In this document: positions 14,714 through 23,242 of the stretch, one piece after another | Layout of the letters: each line of letters begins with the position of its first letter | Numbering within the stretch: position 1 is the stretch's first letter | Origin: Roseomonas sp. 18066 | Lineage (GTDB): Bacteria; Pseudomonadota; Alphaproteobacteria; Acetobacterales; Acetobacteraceae | NCBI RefSeq assembly: GCF_902706185.1 | Contig: NZ_CACSJM010000061.1 | Coordinates: 1 to 33,338, forward strand | DNA: 33,338 nt | Direction of reading: 5' to 3' | Translations under genes and position numbers: made by a program | Notes under the pieces: generated by a model | The model's input: the letters and a program-made list of their open reading frames with translations, nothing else | Told to the model about the DNA's origin: nothing | Database searches by the model: none

Positions 14714-16850
14714 CCGGCCGGGGCACGGGCGGCGGCGGCACCCAGGGCCGCGCGCCGCGCCTCGCGCGGTCGCTTTCCATCACCGCGCCAGCCGGCGTCA
14801 GCCAGACGGCATGGGCGCCATCGCGCCAGGTGCTGAAACGGTCCAGCCGCGGCGTCCCGTCGCAGCGGCCGCGGATCGGCTCAGCCGAGAGCAGCAGCGC
14901 CGCCTGGCCGCAATGCGGCGCGGCCAGGATCGGCGGCGCCGGCTGCCCGCGCCGCGCCGGCACCGCCCGCAGCAGCAGCGCCACGCCGCCGCCGCCCTCG
15001 GGGGTGAAGCGGCATTCCCCGGGCGTGCAGTCCAGCCCCCCCACCGCGCCCCGCGGCGGCGCGATCTGAAAAGAAGCCTCGCCCAGGCCGCGCAGCCAGG
15101 TGTCGCGGGTGAAGGCGGCGACCGAGCCGGAGCGGGCCAGCACCGGCCCCTCCGCCGTGCGGAAGGCGATCAGCCGGGAATCGCCGCTGACCAGGATATC
15201 CGGCGGCGTGACCAAGGCCCCGCTCCCCAGCCCGGCGATGACGGGAAGAAAGCCGAGCCAGCGCCAGGGCCGCCGCCAGAGGCAGAGCCAGGCCAGGCCG
15301 AAGCTGGCCAGCGCCAGCCCCCAGCCCGGGATCGGCGGCGCCAGCAAAGCGGCGCCCGGCCAGGCCGCGACGGTGCCGGCAATGAACAGAATACCGTCGA
15401 TGCCCCAGCCCATGACGGCCAGCGGCCAGGCCTCCAGCCCCAGCGGCAGCAGCAGCACGGCCAGCAGCCCGGCCGGCATCACCCAGAAGCTGGTCAGCGG
15501 CACCGCCAGCAGGTTGGCGGCGACGCCGTAGAGCTGCAGCCGGCCGAAATGGTGCAGGCCCGCGGGCATGGTGGCCAGCCCCGCGACCAGCGAGGTCAGC
15601 AGCAGCCCGGCCAGCACCAGCACGGGCCGCCGCCACCATTCGGCGCCTGACCGGAAGCCCGCCAGCCAGGCCGGCCGCGCCTCCGCCACCGCCAGCAGCG
15701 CCAGGACGGCCGAAAAGCTCATCTGGAAGGAGGGGCCGAGCAGCGCCGCCGGCTGCCAGGCCATCACCACCATCGCCGCCAGCCCCAGCGCCCGCAGCGA
15801 CAGCGCCCGCCGCCCCAGCAGCAGCCCGGCGACCGCCAGCGCCGCCATGGCGAAGCTGCGCAGCATCGGCACCTGCATCCCCGTCAGCAGCAGGTAGCCT
15901 GCCCCCAGCCCCAGGCCGAGGGGGGCTGCCAGCCGCTTGCCATCCACCCGCAGCGCCAGCCAGGGCCACAGCGCGATCAGCAGGCGCAGCCCGGCGAAGC
16001 CCAGCCCGATGACGATGGCCATGTGCAGGCCGGAGACCGACAGCAGATGTGCCAGGCCGGAGTCGCGCATCGCCGCCATGGCCGGCGGCGGGATGGCGCT
16101 CTGGCTGCCGGTGATCAGCGCGGCGGCGATGGCGCCCTCGGGCCCGGGCAGGATGTCGCGGACGCGTTCCTCGATCACCCGGCGGGTGGCGGCGAAGGCG
16201 GGCGGATCGGCGGCCTCGCCGAGGCGCTCCGCCGGGCCCAGCGCGAATCCGGACCCGCCGAGCCCGGTGAAAAAAGCATCCCGCTGGAAATCCCAGGCGC
16301 CGGGATAGGCCGGCGGCGCCGGCGTCCGCAGCAGGGCGCGCACCCGCAACACCTCGCCGGGCGCCGGGCGTAGCGGGTCCTGGTCGCGCAGCCGCAGCCG
16401 GATCGGCCGCGCGGCGGGCGGCATCTCCTCCGACCAGCGCGCCGCTTCCAGCGTCACCCGCAGGGCGCTGGGCAATTGCTCCACCGCCGCGACCCGGCCG
16501 GTCACCTCCAATGCGGTGCGCGGCAGGCTGAGCGGCGCCGGCATCCGCTGCGCCTGGACCGCGCACCAGCCGAAGCCCAGGCAGGCGCAGGCGGCCAGGC
16601 TCACCCCCCAGCCGGACAGCCCCCAGCCACGCCAGGCCAGCAGCAGCGCCACCCCGACAAGCGCCAGCCCCAGCCACAAGGCGCCGGTCCCAGGCTCCTC
16701 GCCTTGGGCGAAGTAGGTCAGAAAGCCGGCGCCCAGCGCGACCGGCCACCACAGCGGCAGGCGCGACCATTCCTCGGCCAGCAGCGCGGCCGGCGCCGCC
16801 GGCCAGGCCCGTGGCCCCGCCCCGCTCATGGCGTCAAGGGATTCTCCCAT
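14670..16850 (-). CDS. comEC: ComEC/Rec2-family membrane protein
   Basis: Inner-membrane DNA-uptake channel family, 726 aa. It has an N-terminal pair of membrane segments, a soluble DUF4131-like beta domain (~100-210), and a Competence domain with many hydrophobic helices and the hallmark LLSVSGLHMAIV (269-280). The C-terminal soluble part keeps LVSGDSRLIAFRTAEGP but shows no HxHxDH metallo-beta-lactamase motif, so it has the shorter or degenerate tail seen in many alphaproteobacteria. The end is proline-rich (VPPPPVPRPVSS) and overlaps the 3' end of lexA by 44 bp, convergent. ATG 16850 is used; 16829 (MSGAGPRAW) is an alternative, and neither has a good ribosome site. Whether the host is competent is unknown. 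Confidence 0.9.
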   Translation of the reverse strand: MGESLDAMSGAGPRAWPAAPAALLAEEWSRLPLWWPVALGAGFLTYFAQGEEPGTGALWLGLALVGVALLLAWRGWGLSGWGVSLAACACLGFGWCAVQAQRMPAPLSLPRTALEVTGRVAAVEQLPSALRVTLEAARWSEEMPPAARPIRLRLRDQDPLRPAPGEVLRVRALLRTPAPPAYPGAWDFQRDAFFTGLGGSGFALGPAERLGEAADPPAFAATRRVIEERVRDILPGPEGAIAAALITGSQSAIPPPAMAAMRDSGLAHLLSVSGLHMAIVIGLGFAGLRLLIALWPWLALRVDGKRLAAPLGLGLGAGYLLLTGMQVPMLRSFAMAALAVAGLLLGRRALSLRALGLAAMVVMAWQPAALLGPSFQMSFSAVLALLAVAEARPAWLAGFRSGAEWWRRPVLVLAGLLLTSLVAGLATMPAGLHHFGRLQLYGVAANLLAVPLTSFWVMPAGLLAVLLLPLGLEAWPLAVMGWGIDGILFIAGTVAAWPGAALLAPPIPGWGLALASFGLAWLCLWRRPWRWLGFLPVIAGLGSGALVTPPDILVSGDSRLIAFRTAEGPVLARSGSVAAFTRDTWLRGLGEASFQIAPPRGAVGGLDCTPGECRFTPEGGGGVALLLRAVPARRGQPAPPILAAPHCGQAALLLSAEPIRGRCDGTPRLDRFSTWRDGAHAVWLTPAGAVMESDRARRGARPWVPPPPVPRPVSSGAAAPPDDPAP

Positions 16851-16926
16851 TGTTCAACTTATACGCGCACTCTACAGGCGGGCGCCACGGTGGTAGAAGC
16901 GACGGCTCGAAGGAATTGGCCGAGCA

Positions 16927-18327
16927 ATGACCGTACGCACCCGTTTCGCCCCCTCCCCGACCGGGTATCTGCACATCGGGGGGGCGCGCACCGCCCTCTT
17001 CAATTTCCTCTTCGCGCGCCACCATGGCGGGGAATACCTGCTGCGCATCGAGGACACCGACCGCCAGCGCTCGACGCCGGAAGCGGTGCAGCAGATCATG
17101 GACAGCCTGGAATGGCTCGGCCTCTCGGCCGACGCGCCGCCGGTGCTGCAGACCGCGCAGGAGCCGCGCCACGCCGCGGTGGCGCATGAGCTGCTGGCCG
17201 CCGGCCGCGCCTACCACTGCTACTGCAGCCCGGAAGAGCTGACCGAAATGCGCGAGACCGCCATGAAGGAAGGCCGCCCGCCGCGCTATGACGGCCGCTG
17301 GCGCGACCGCGACCCGTCCGATGCGCCGGCCGGCGTCAAGCCGGTGATCCGCATCAAGGCGCCGCGCGAGGGCGAGACCGTCATCCAGGACCTGGTCCAG
17401 GGCGAGGTCCGCGTGCAGAACACCGAGCTCGATGACATGATCATCCTGCGCTCGGACGGCACGCCGACCTACCTGCATGCCGTCGTCGTCGACGACCACG
17501 ACATGGCCATCACCCACGTCATCCGCGGCGACGACCACCTGACCAACACCTTCCGTCAGGTGATGGTCTACGACGCCATGGGCTGGCGCCGGCCGCATTT
17601 CGCCCATATCCCGCTGATCCACGGCGCCGACGGCGCCAAGCTGTCGAAGCGCCACGGCGCCGTGGGCGCGCTGGAATTCCGCGACCAGGGCTTCCTGCCG
17701 GAAGCCGTCTGCAACTACCTCCTCCGCCTCGGCTGGGGCCATGGCGACGAGGAATTCGTCCCCCGCGACCGCGCCATCGAGCTCTTCGACCTGAAGGGCG
17801 TCGGCCGCGCCGCCAGCCGCATGGACTACGCCAAGCTCACCCACCTGAACGCCCAGTACCTGCGGCTGATGGACCCGGATGTGCTGGCCCGCCGCGTGCT
17901 GGAGATCATGGCCAGGCGCCCCTCCATCGGCTTCGGCGCCGAAGGGGCCGAGCGCGTCCGCCTGCTGATGCCCGACATCATGCCGCGCGCCCGCACCCTG
18001 AACGAAGCCGCCGACATGGCGCTCTTCGCGGTGGCCACCATCCCGCTCGCCTTCGAGCCCAAGGCGGAAGCCCAGCTCAACGACGAGGCCAAGGAGCGGC
18101 TGAAGGACCTGGCCATCTTCCTGACCGACGCGCCCTGGGAGCGCGCCGACCTCGACAAGTGGCTGCGCGACTATGCCGAGGTGAAGGAAATCAAGCTCGG
18201 CGCCGTCGCCCAGCCGCTGCGCGCGGCGCTGACCGGCAGCACCCAGTCGCCGCCGATCGACGCGGTGCTCTTCGCGCTGGGGCGCGGCGAGGCCATCTCG
18301 CGGATCCTGGCGGCGGCGGGCGAATAA
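16927..18327 (+). CDS. gltX: Glutamyl-tRNA synthetase
   Basis: Charges tRNA-Glu (and, in alphaproteobacteria that use the GatCAB route, often tRNA-Gln). 466 aa. Class I synthetase signatures: the HIGH box reads HIGG at residues 16-19 inside RFAPSPTGYLHIGGARTAL, and the KMSKS box reads KLSKR at 238-242. Other family segments: YLLRIEDTDRQRS, YHCYCSPEEL, VIRGDDHLTNTFRQ. It is divergent from comEC with 76 bp between them. In rhizobia gltA often follows; here an amidohydrolase does, after a short repeat element. Confidence 0.97.
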   Translation: MTVRTRFAPSPTGYLHIGGARTALFNFLFARHHGGEYLLRIEDTDRQRSTPEAVQQIMDSLEWLGLSADAPPVLQTAQEPRHAAVAHELLAAGRAYHCYCSPEELTEMRETAMKEGRPPRYDGRWRDRDPSDAPAGVKPVIRIKAPREGETVIQDLVQGEVRVQNTELDDMIILRSDGTPTYLHAVVVDDHDMAITHVIRGDDHLTNTFRQVMVYDAMGWRRPHFAHIPLIHGADGAKLSKRHGAVGALEFRDQGFLPEAVCNYLLRLGWGHGDEEFVPRDRAIELFDLKGVGRAASRMDYAKLTHLNAQYLRLMDPDVLARRVLEIMARRPSIGFGAEGAERVRLLMPDIMPRARTLNEAADMALFAVATIPLAFEPKAEAQLNDEAKERLKDLAIFLTDAPWERADLDKWLRDYAEVKEIKLGAVAQPLRAALTGSTQSPPIDAVLFALGRGEAISRILAAAGE

Positions 18328-18329
18328 GA

Positions 18330-18390
18330 AAGCAAGCAGCGGGGGAAGGTATTCCCCCGCACCCCCCCTTCTATTTTTGATCCACGGCAG
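18330..18390 (+). repeat. Short (single-end) copy of the hairpin element, copy 3
   Basis: Hairpin 18339-18360 (GCGGGGGAA / TTCCCCCGC, loop GGTA) followed by ACCCCCCCTTCTATTTTTGAT, which matches the left-end module of the full elements. Directly after comes CCACGGCAGCACCG, resembling the ACACGGCAGTCACCG near the right end of copy 2, as if the middle were deleted. The outer pairs (G-C, C-G) differ from other copies yet still pair. Confidence 0.75.
18339..18378 (+). terminator. Probable gltX terminator
   Basis: The perfect 9-bp GC-rich stem starts 11 bp after the gltX TAA and is followed by a C-run and CTTCTATTTTTG. Its position fits the end of the gltX transcript. It is part of element copy 3. 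Confidence 0.55.
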
Positions 18391-18395
18391 CACCG

Positions 18396-19586
18396 ATGAA
18401 CCAGGCCCTCCTCGACTCCTTGAAGACGCTCCAGCCGGAACTGGAAAAAATCCGGCAGGATATCCACGCCCATCCCGAGATCGGCATGGAAGAGGAGCGC
18501 ACCGCAGCACTCGTCGCCAGCAAGCTCAAGGAATGGGGCCTGGAGGTCACCGAAGGCGTCGGCCGCTACGGCGTCGTCGGCACCCTCAAAGGCAAGCTCG
18601 CCGGGCAGCGCGCCATCGGGCTGCGCGCCGACATGGACGCGCTGCTGATCAACGAGGCCACGGGCCTGCCCTACGCCTCGGTCAACGACGGCAAGATGCA
18701 TGCCTGCGGCCATGACGGCCACACCACCATGCTGCTGGGCGCCGCGCAGTATCTGGCGCAGCACCGCGACTTCGGCGGCACCATCCAGTTCATCTTCCAG
18801 CCGGCCGAGGAAGGCCGCGGCGGCGCCAAGGCGATGCTGGCCGACGGCCTCTTCGAGCGCTTCCCCGTCGACGCCGTCTACGGGCTGCACAACGAGCCGG
18901 GCCTGCCGCTCGGGCAATTCGCCATCCGCCCCGGCCCCTTCATGGCGGCGCCCGACCGCTGGCTGGTCACCTTCCGCGGCACCGGCGGCCATGGCGGCGC
19001 CACGCCGCACCTGGCGACCGACGTCACCGTGCTGCAGGCGCAGTTCATCCTGGCGCTGCAGACCGTGGTCAGCCGCAACATCTCGGCCATCGACCCGGCG
19101 GTGATCAGCGTCGGCGCCATCGCCGGCGGCGCCTTCGGCTCGACCAACGTCATGCCGGCCGAGATCCGCATCGGCGGCACCGCCCGCTCCTTCACCCCCG
19201 ACGTGCGCGACATCATGGAGCGCCGCATGACCGAGCTGGCCCAGGGCCTGGCCGCCACCTTCGGCTGCACCGCCGAGGTCGCCTACAGCCGCAACGGCAT
19301 CCCCGTGGTCAACCACGAGGAGCAGACCGCCATCGCCGCCCTCGCCGCCTCGGCCCTCGTCGGCACCGTGGCCGTGGACGCGAAGGCGCCGCAGATCACC
19401 GGCGGCGAGGACTTCGCCTATATGCTGGAAGCCAAGCCCGGCGCCTTCATCTTCCTGGGCCAGGGCGCCGGCGGCGCCACCTCCGAGGGGCTGCACACGC
19501 CGACCTACAACTTCAACGACGACGCCATCGCCTATGGCATCGGCTACTGGGTGTCGCTGGTCCAGGAAGAGCTGAAGCTCGCCTGA
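18396..19586 (+). CDS. M20D amidohydrolase (hippurate/N-acyl-amino-acid hydrolase type)
   Basis: Metal-dependent hydrolase releasing amino acids from N-acyl conjugates; cytosolic, 396 aa (family about 380-400). Motifs in order: RQDIHAHPEIGMEE, GLRADMDALLINE, KMHACGHDGHTTMLLG (C104, H106), QPAEEGRGGAKAM (E138/E139), YGLHNEPGLP (H165), GTGGHGGATPH in the dimerisation domain, and ITGGEDFAYM with GLHTPTYNFND near the end. The common GLHNWPG variant is GLHNEPG here. ATG 18396 has only a weak ribosome site. It starts directly after element copy 3, so its promoter must lie in or before that element, or it depends on read-through from gltX. It could equally be a carboxypeptidase or an auxin-conjugate hydrolase-like enzyme; the substrate is not resolved. 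Confidence 0.87.
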   Translation: MNQALLDSLKTLQPELEKIRQDIHAHPEIGMEEERTAALVASKLKEWGLEVTEGVGRYGVVGTLKGKLAGQRAIGLRADMDALLINEATGLPYASVNDGKMHACGHDGHTTMLLGAAQYLAQHRDFGGTIQFIFQPAEEGRGGAKAMLADGLFERFPVDAVYGLHNEPGLPLGQFAIRPGPFMAAPDRWLVTFRGTGGHGGATPHLATDVTVLQAQFILALQTVVSRNISAIDPAVISVGAIAGGAFGSTNVMPAEIRIGGTARSFTPDVRDIMERRMTELAQGLAATFGCTAEVAYSRNGIPVVNHEEQTAIAALAASALVGTVAVDAKAPQITGGEDFAYMLEAKPGAFIFLGQGAGGATSEGLHTPTYNFNDDAIAYGIGYWVSLVQEELKLA

Positions 19587-19589
19587 GGG

Positions 19590-19631
19590 GTCAGGCCTGA
19601 CGCCTGAGTGTCTGGACGCCCGGTGCCAGAC
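19590..19631 (+). terminator. Two adjacent dyads after the amidohydrolase
   Basis: A 12-bp palindrome GTCAGGCCTGAC (19590-19601) begins 4 bp after the stop. A second hairpin, GTCTGG/CCAGAC (19610-19631), follows. No T-tract. They may form a transcript end, but the evidence is weak. Confidence 0.3.
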
Positions 19632-19672
19632 CCGCTTACCTGCCGCAGCCACAGCGAGAGGATTTTTCGCGC

Positions 19673-20116
19673 ATGCGGATCGCGGCAGGATTTCTGGGGA
19701 TCGGGTTGGCGCTGGGGCTCGGGCTGACGCCCGGGGCGGCGCAGGCGCCGCAACCGCCGCATGCCTGGATCTTCGGCAGCTGGACCGGCGGCTACTTCCC
19801 CGCCACCGAGACCCGCGGCGCCGACTGCGCCGGCCAGCCCAGCGTCATCTTCACCCGCGACGTGGTGATGCGCTCCAGCCCGCTGGACATTCCCTATCGC
19901 CAGCGGCTGATCGAGACCGCCTCGGCCGAGCCCAACGGCCTGACCATCCGCCTGGCCCCGCTGGCGCCGCCGGGCAGCCGCAGCCTGCCGCCCGGCATCG
20001 GCTTCGGCTGCGACGGCGACCCCAACCTGCTGCGCATCGAGCGCCGCGGCCCGGACGAGATCGTCTTCCCCAACTGCGCCGAGTTTCCGGCGCCACTGAA
20101 GCGCTGCACCAACTGA
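19673..20116 (+). CDS. Small secreted protein of unknown function
   Basis: 147 aa with a clear Sec signal peptide: RIAAGFLGIGLALGLGLTPGAAQA, probable cleavage after AQA near residue 25. The mature part starts HAWIFGSWTGGYFPATETRG and has cysteines in ADCAGQ, FGCDGD, PNCAEF and KRCTN (four in all), so two disulfides in the periplasm are plausible. The WIFGSWTGG segment resembles the opening of small lipocalin-like or DUF-type periplasmic proteins, but I do not recognise the family. A GAGAGGA ribosome site lies upstream of ATG 19673. It is followed 31 bp later by the DUF6065-like gene. Confidence 0.75.
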   Translation: MRIAAGFLGIGLALGLGLTPGAAQAPQPPHAWIFGSWTGGYFPATETRGADCAGQPSVIFTRDVVMRSSPLDIPYRQRLIETASAEPNGLTIRLAPLAPPGSRSLPPGIGFGCDGDPNLLRIERRGPDEIVFPNCAEFPAPLKRCTN

Positions 20117-20147
20117 GCGCTAACCGGCGGGCCGCTACCCTGCGGCC

Positions 20148-20918
20148 ATGCCGCCGCACCGCCTGACCGCCTACCAGCTGCCCGACGCGCCGCTCCCGCC
20201 GATCCGCCCGGCCTCGCCCCGCCGCGGCTGGATGGAGGCGACGCCGGAGTGTTTTGCCTATCGCTGCCTGCCGCTGACCATCGCCAATGCGCATGGCTGG
20301 GAAATCCAGACCCAATGCGGCGTCGAGGCCTGGTGGAATGGTGGCCCGGGGCGCGACGACCTTGTCGTGCGGGTCGTCAGGGAGGGCAGCGTCGCGCCGG
20401 TCAGCCATTTCGGCGCCGGGGTGCTGACCTTCCCGATCCCGGCGCTGCTGCGCTGCGCGCCCGGCCAGGCGCTGTGGGTCGGCGGGCCGCCCAATGCGGC
20501 GAAGGACGGCATCGCCCCGCTGACCGGCATCGTCGAGGCCGATTGGGCGCCGATGACCTTCACCATGAACTGGCGCTTCACCCGGCCCGACCATGTGGTG
20601 CGCTTCGTCCCCGGCGAGACGGTCTGCTTCTTCTTCCCGCTCGACCTGTCGCTGGCCCTCGACGCGGTGCCCGACACCCGGCCGATCGAGGCCGAGCCGG
20701 CGCTGGCCGCCAGCAACGCCGCCTGGCGCGCCAGCCGCCAGCGCTTCAACATCGACCTGCAGGACCCGGCCAGCGAGGCGCGCCGCCAGGGCTGGCAGCG
20801 CGACTATACCCGCGGCGAAGGCCCCGAAGGTGTTCGGGCAGCGACGCACCAGACCCGGCTGCGGCTGCGCCCCTTCCCGCCGCCGCCGGTCACGCCGGCA
20901 GGGTCACCAGCGCGGTGA
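20148..20918 (+). CDS. DUF6065-like protein
   Basis: 256-aa soluble protein without signal or membrane segments. The body matches what I remember of DUF6065: an opening RLTAYQLPDAPLPPIRPA, then RGWMEATPECFAYRCLPL, IANAHGWEI, EAWWNGG, SHFGAGVLTFPIPALLR, GPPNAAKDGIAPLTGIVEADW, FTMNWRFTRPDHVVRF and GETVCFFFPLDL. The function is unknown; the many conserved W, H and N residues suggest a ligand-binding beta fold. The proline-rich C-terminal tail overlaps the end of the opposing kinase gene by 29 bp, so the stop may be a recent extension. Confidence 0.75.
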   Translation: MPPHRLTAYQLPDAPLPPIRPASPRRGWMEATPECFAYRCLPLTIANAHGWEIQTQCGVEAWWNGGPGRDDLVVRVVREGSVAPVSHFGAGVLTFPIPALLRCAPGQALWVGGPPNAAKDGIAPLTGIVEADWAPMTFTMNWRFTRPDHVVRFVPGETVCFFFPLDLSLALDAVPDTRPIEAEPALAASNAAWRASRQRFNIDLQDPASEARRQGWQRDYTRGEGPEGVRAATHQTRLRLRPFPPPPVTPAGSPAR

Positions 20919-22239
20919 GCCCGGCCTCGCCCCGGTTGTGCAGCACCACGTCGCCGCCATGCGCGCGCAGAATGTTGCGGGCGATGGGCAGGCCGAGGCC
21001 GGTGCCGCCGGTCTCCCGGTTGCGGCTGGTCTCCAGGCGCCGGAAGGGCTGGAACACGGCTTCCAGCGATTCCTCCGGAATGCCCGGGCCGTCGTCATTG
21101 ACCTCCAGCTTCACCAACCCCTCCGGGCGGCCGCCGGCATCCTCCAGCCGGATCTTGGCGGACCCGCCATAGTTCAGGGCATTGCCGACCAGATTGGCCA
21201 GGGCCCGCTTCAGCGCGATGGGCCGCGCCCGGATGCGCAGCCGCTCGGGCCCGTCATAGGCGACGCAATCGGGGTCCATGTCGGGGCGGGCATCGGCGGC
21301 CTCGTCGAGCACGGTACGGCACAGCGCCGCCAGGTCCAGCGGCACCGAGGGCTCGGTCGCCGAATCGTCGCGGGCGAAGGCCAGCGTCGCATTGACCATG
21401 GCCTCCATCTCGTCGAGATCGGCCAGCATCTTCCGCCGCTGCTCGTCATCGTCGAGGAATTCGGCGCGCAGCCGCAGGCGCGTGATCGGCGTGCGCAGGT
21501 CATGGCCGATGGCGGCCAGCATCTGGGTGCGGTCGCCGACGAAGCGGCGGATGCGCTCGGCCATGGTGTTGAAGGCGCGCGCGGCGGTCGCGACCTCCGA
21601 CGGGCCGTTCTCCGGCAGCGGCGGCGTGTTGACGTCGCGCCCGAGGCGCTCGGCGGCGCGGGCCAGCGCCGCCACCGGCCGCGTCAGCCGCCGCGTGGCC
21701 CAGAGGATCAGCGCCCAGGCGGCCCCCGTCATCAGCACGAAGGCGAACAGAAAAGTCTCGGAATGCCAGGGGCGCGGCGGCGGCACCGACAGCCACATGT
21801 TCAGCCAGGGCCCGTCCGGCAGCTGCATGGCGACGACCAGGATGCCGGGATGCGGCCCGCCGGCGACCAGCGCCTCCCTGGGGCGGAAGCGCGACAGCCC
21901 GCCGCCGATCAGGTCCAGCCGGAACAGCCGGACGAGCGCCAGCGGCGCCCGCGGCATGCCCGGCCGCACCGCCGGCATGTCCGACAGGTCGACCACCAGC
22001 CCGGGTGGCAGGTCGATGTCGTAGAGCATGGATTCGCGCCGGTCCGGCGGCGCCAGCAGCACGGTGCGCCAGACGCCGAAGGCGCGGGCGCTGATCTCGC
22101 GCGAGATCGCCAGCCGCTGCAGGTCGACGCGGTCCAGCGCATGGATGGTCAGCCCCGCCGCCTGCACCAGCATCAGCGCCAGGCTGAGGAAGAGCGCGGT
22201 CCGCCAGGCGAGGCTGCGCGGCAGCAGGCGGCGGATCAC
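20890..22239 (-). CDS. EnvZ-like sensor histidine kinase
   Basis: Inner-membrane two-component sensor, 449 aa. GTG start at 22239, overlapping the regulator stop as GTGA. TM1 ~14-32, periplasmic sensor ~33-160 without a recognised domain, TM2 ~162-181, HAMP ~182-234. Phosphoacceptor H246 in IGHDLRTPITRL (EnvZ/OmpR type HDLRTP), then the N-box with N353 (NLVGNALNYG), G1 NDDGPGIP (381-388), and G2 GTGLGLPIA (412-420). Family architecture resembles EnvZ-like kinases of alphaproteobacteria. The signal and target genes cannot be deduced. Confidence 0.93.
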   Translation of the reverse strand: MIRRLLPRSLAWRTALFLSLALMLVQAAGLTIHALDRVDLQRLAISREISARAFGVWRTVLLAPPDRRESMLYDIDLPPGLVVDLSDMPAVRPGMPRAPLALVRLFRLDLIGGGLSRFRPREALVAGGPHPGILVVAMQLPDGPWLNMWLSVPPPRPWHSETFLFAFVLMTGAAWALILWATRRLTRPVAALARAAERLGRDVNTPPLPENGPSEVATAARAFNTMAERIRRFVGDRTQMLAAIGHDLRTPITRLRLRAEFLDDDEQRRKMLADLDEMEAMVNATLAFARDDSATEPSVPLDLAALCRTVLDEAADARPDMDPDCVAYDGPERLRIRARPIALKRALANLVGNALNYGGSAKIRLEDAGGRPEGLVKLEVNDDGPGIPEESLEAVFQPFRRLETSRNRETGGTGLGLPIARNILRAHGGDVVLHNRGEAGLTALVTLPA

Positions 22240-23030
22240 CCCGCGGCCTTGCTGCCGGCCACCGCCGCCTCATCGGCCTCGAAGGGGCCGTCGCCGGCGC
22301 CGGCATGGCCGGCATTCTTGTCGACGGTCGCCGCCAGCACATAGCCGCCGCCGCGCACCGTCTTGATCAGGCTGGGGTTGCGGCCGTCATCCTCCAGCTT
22401 GCGGCGCAGCCGGCTGACGGCGACGTCGATCGCCCGGTCGAAGGGCCCCGCCTGGCGGCCGCGCAGCAGGTCCATCAGCATGTCGCGGGTCAGCACGCGG
22501 TTGGGGCGCTCGACCAGCACCATCAGCAGCTCGTATTCGCCGCCGGTCAGCGGCACCTCGACGCCGTCCATGTTCAGCAGGCGGCGGCGGGCGGGCTCCA
22601 GGGTCCAGCCGGCGAAGCGGATGGATTTCGCCGGCGGCTCCTGGCTGGCGACGCCTTCGCCATTGGCCCGGCGCAGCACCGCCCGAATGCGGGCCAGCAG
22701 CTCGCGCGGGTTGAAGGGCTTCGCGACATAGTCGTCGGCGCCGAGCTCGAGGCCGACGATGCGGTCGGTCTCCTCGCTCATGGCGGTCAGCATGACGATG
22801 GGCACATCGGACTGGCTGCGCAGCCAGCGGGCGAAGTCCAGGCCGGACTCCCCGGGCAGCATCAGGTCCAGCACCACGAGGTGGTAGCGGCCCAGCGGCC
22901 AGAGCCTTCGCGCCTCCCGCGCATCGCGCGCGGCGGTGACGCGGCAGCCCTGCCGTTCGAGGAATTTCGACAGAAGATCGCGGATTTCCCGATCATCATC
23001 GACGACCAGGATATGCGGAGGCGGTTCCAT
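22236..23030 (-). CDS. OmpR-family response regulator
   Basis: 264-aa DNA-binding regulator partnered with the kinase downstream. Receiver domain: acidic cluster DDD 11-13, phosphoacceptor D55 in VVLDLMLPG, T82 in VMLTAMSEETDR, K104 in VAKPFNPREL. A winged-helix Trans_reg_C domain follows at ~138-240 (VPLTGGEYELLMVLVERPNRVLTR, VSRLRRKLEDDG, IKTVRGGGYVLAA). The C-terminal tail after the effector domain is long and Ala/Gly-rich. ATG 23030 is chosen to place ILVVDDD normally; 23042 (MVEPMEPP) is an alternative, and ribosome sites are weak for both. Transcribed divergently from the gene at 23243. Confidence 0.93.
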   Translation of the reverse strand: MEPPPHILVVDDDREIRDLLSKFLERQGCRVTAARDAREARRLWPLGRYHLVVLDLMLPGESGLDFARWLRSQSDVPIVMLTAMSEETDRIVGLELGADDYVAKPFNPRELLARIRAVLRRANGEGVASQEPPAKSIRFAGWTLEPARRRLLNMDGVEVPLTGGEYELLMVLVERPNRVLTRDMLMDLLRGRQAGPFDRAIDVAVSRLRRKLEDDGRNPSLIKTVRGGGYVLAATVDKNAGHAGAGDGPFEADEAAVAGSKAAG

Positions 23031-23242
23031 GGGCTCGACCATAGCGGGGATATGGCAAGGATGCCTGCCCGTCATGTTACAGGAATTTGCCGCCCGGCGC
23101 GCCGTCGCACTTCGTTTCATTCCGCCCGGAAATTCAATCCGCCGCCGGCGCCGGCCGCCGCCGCCCGGCGCAATTTTTACGGCACAGGAAAACCGTCGGC
23201 ACGCTTTCGCATGGGCCAGGCCAAGGCTAGGCTGGCCGCGCC

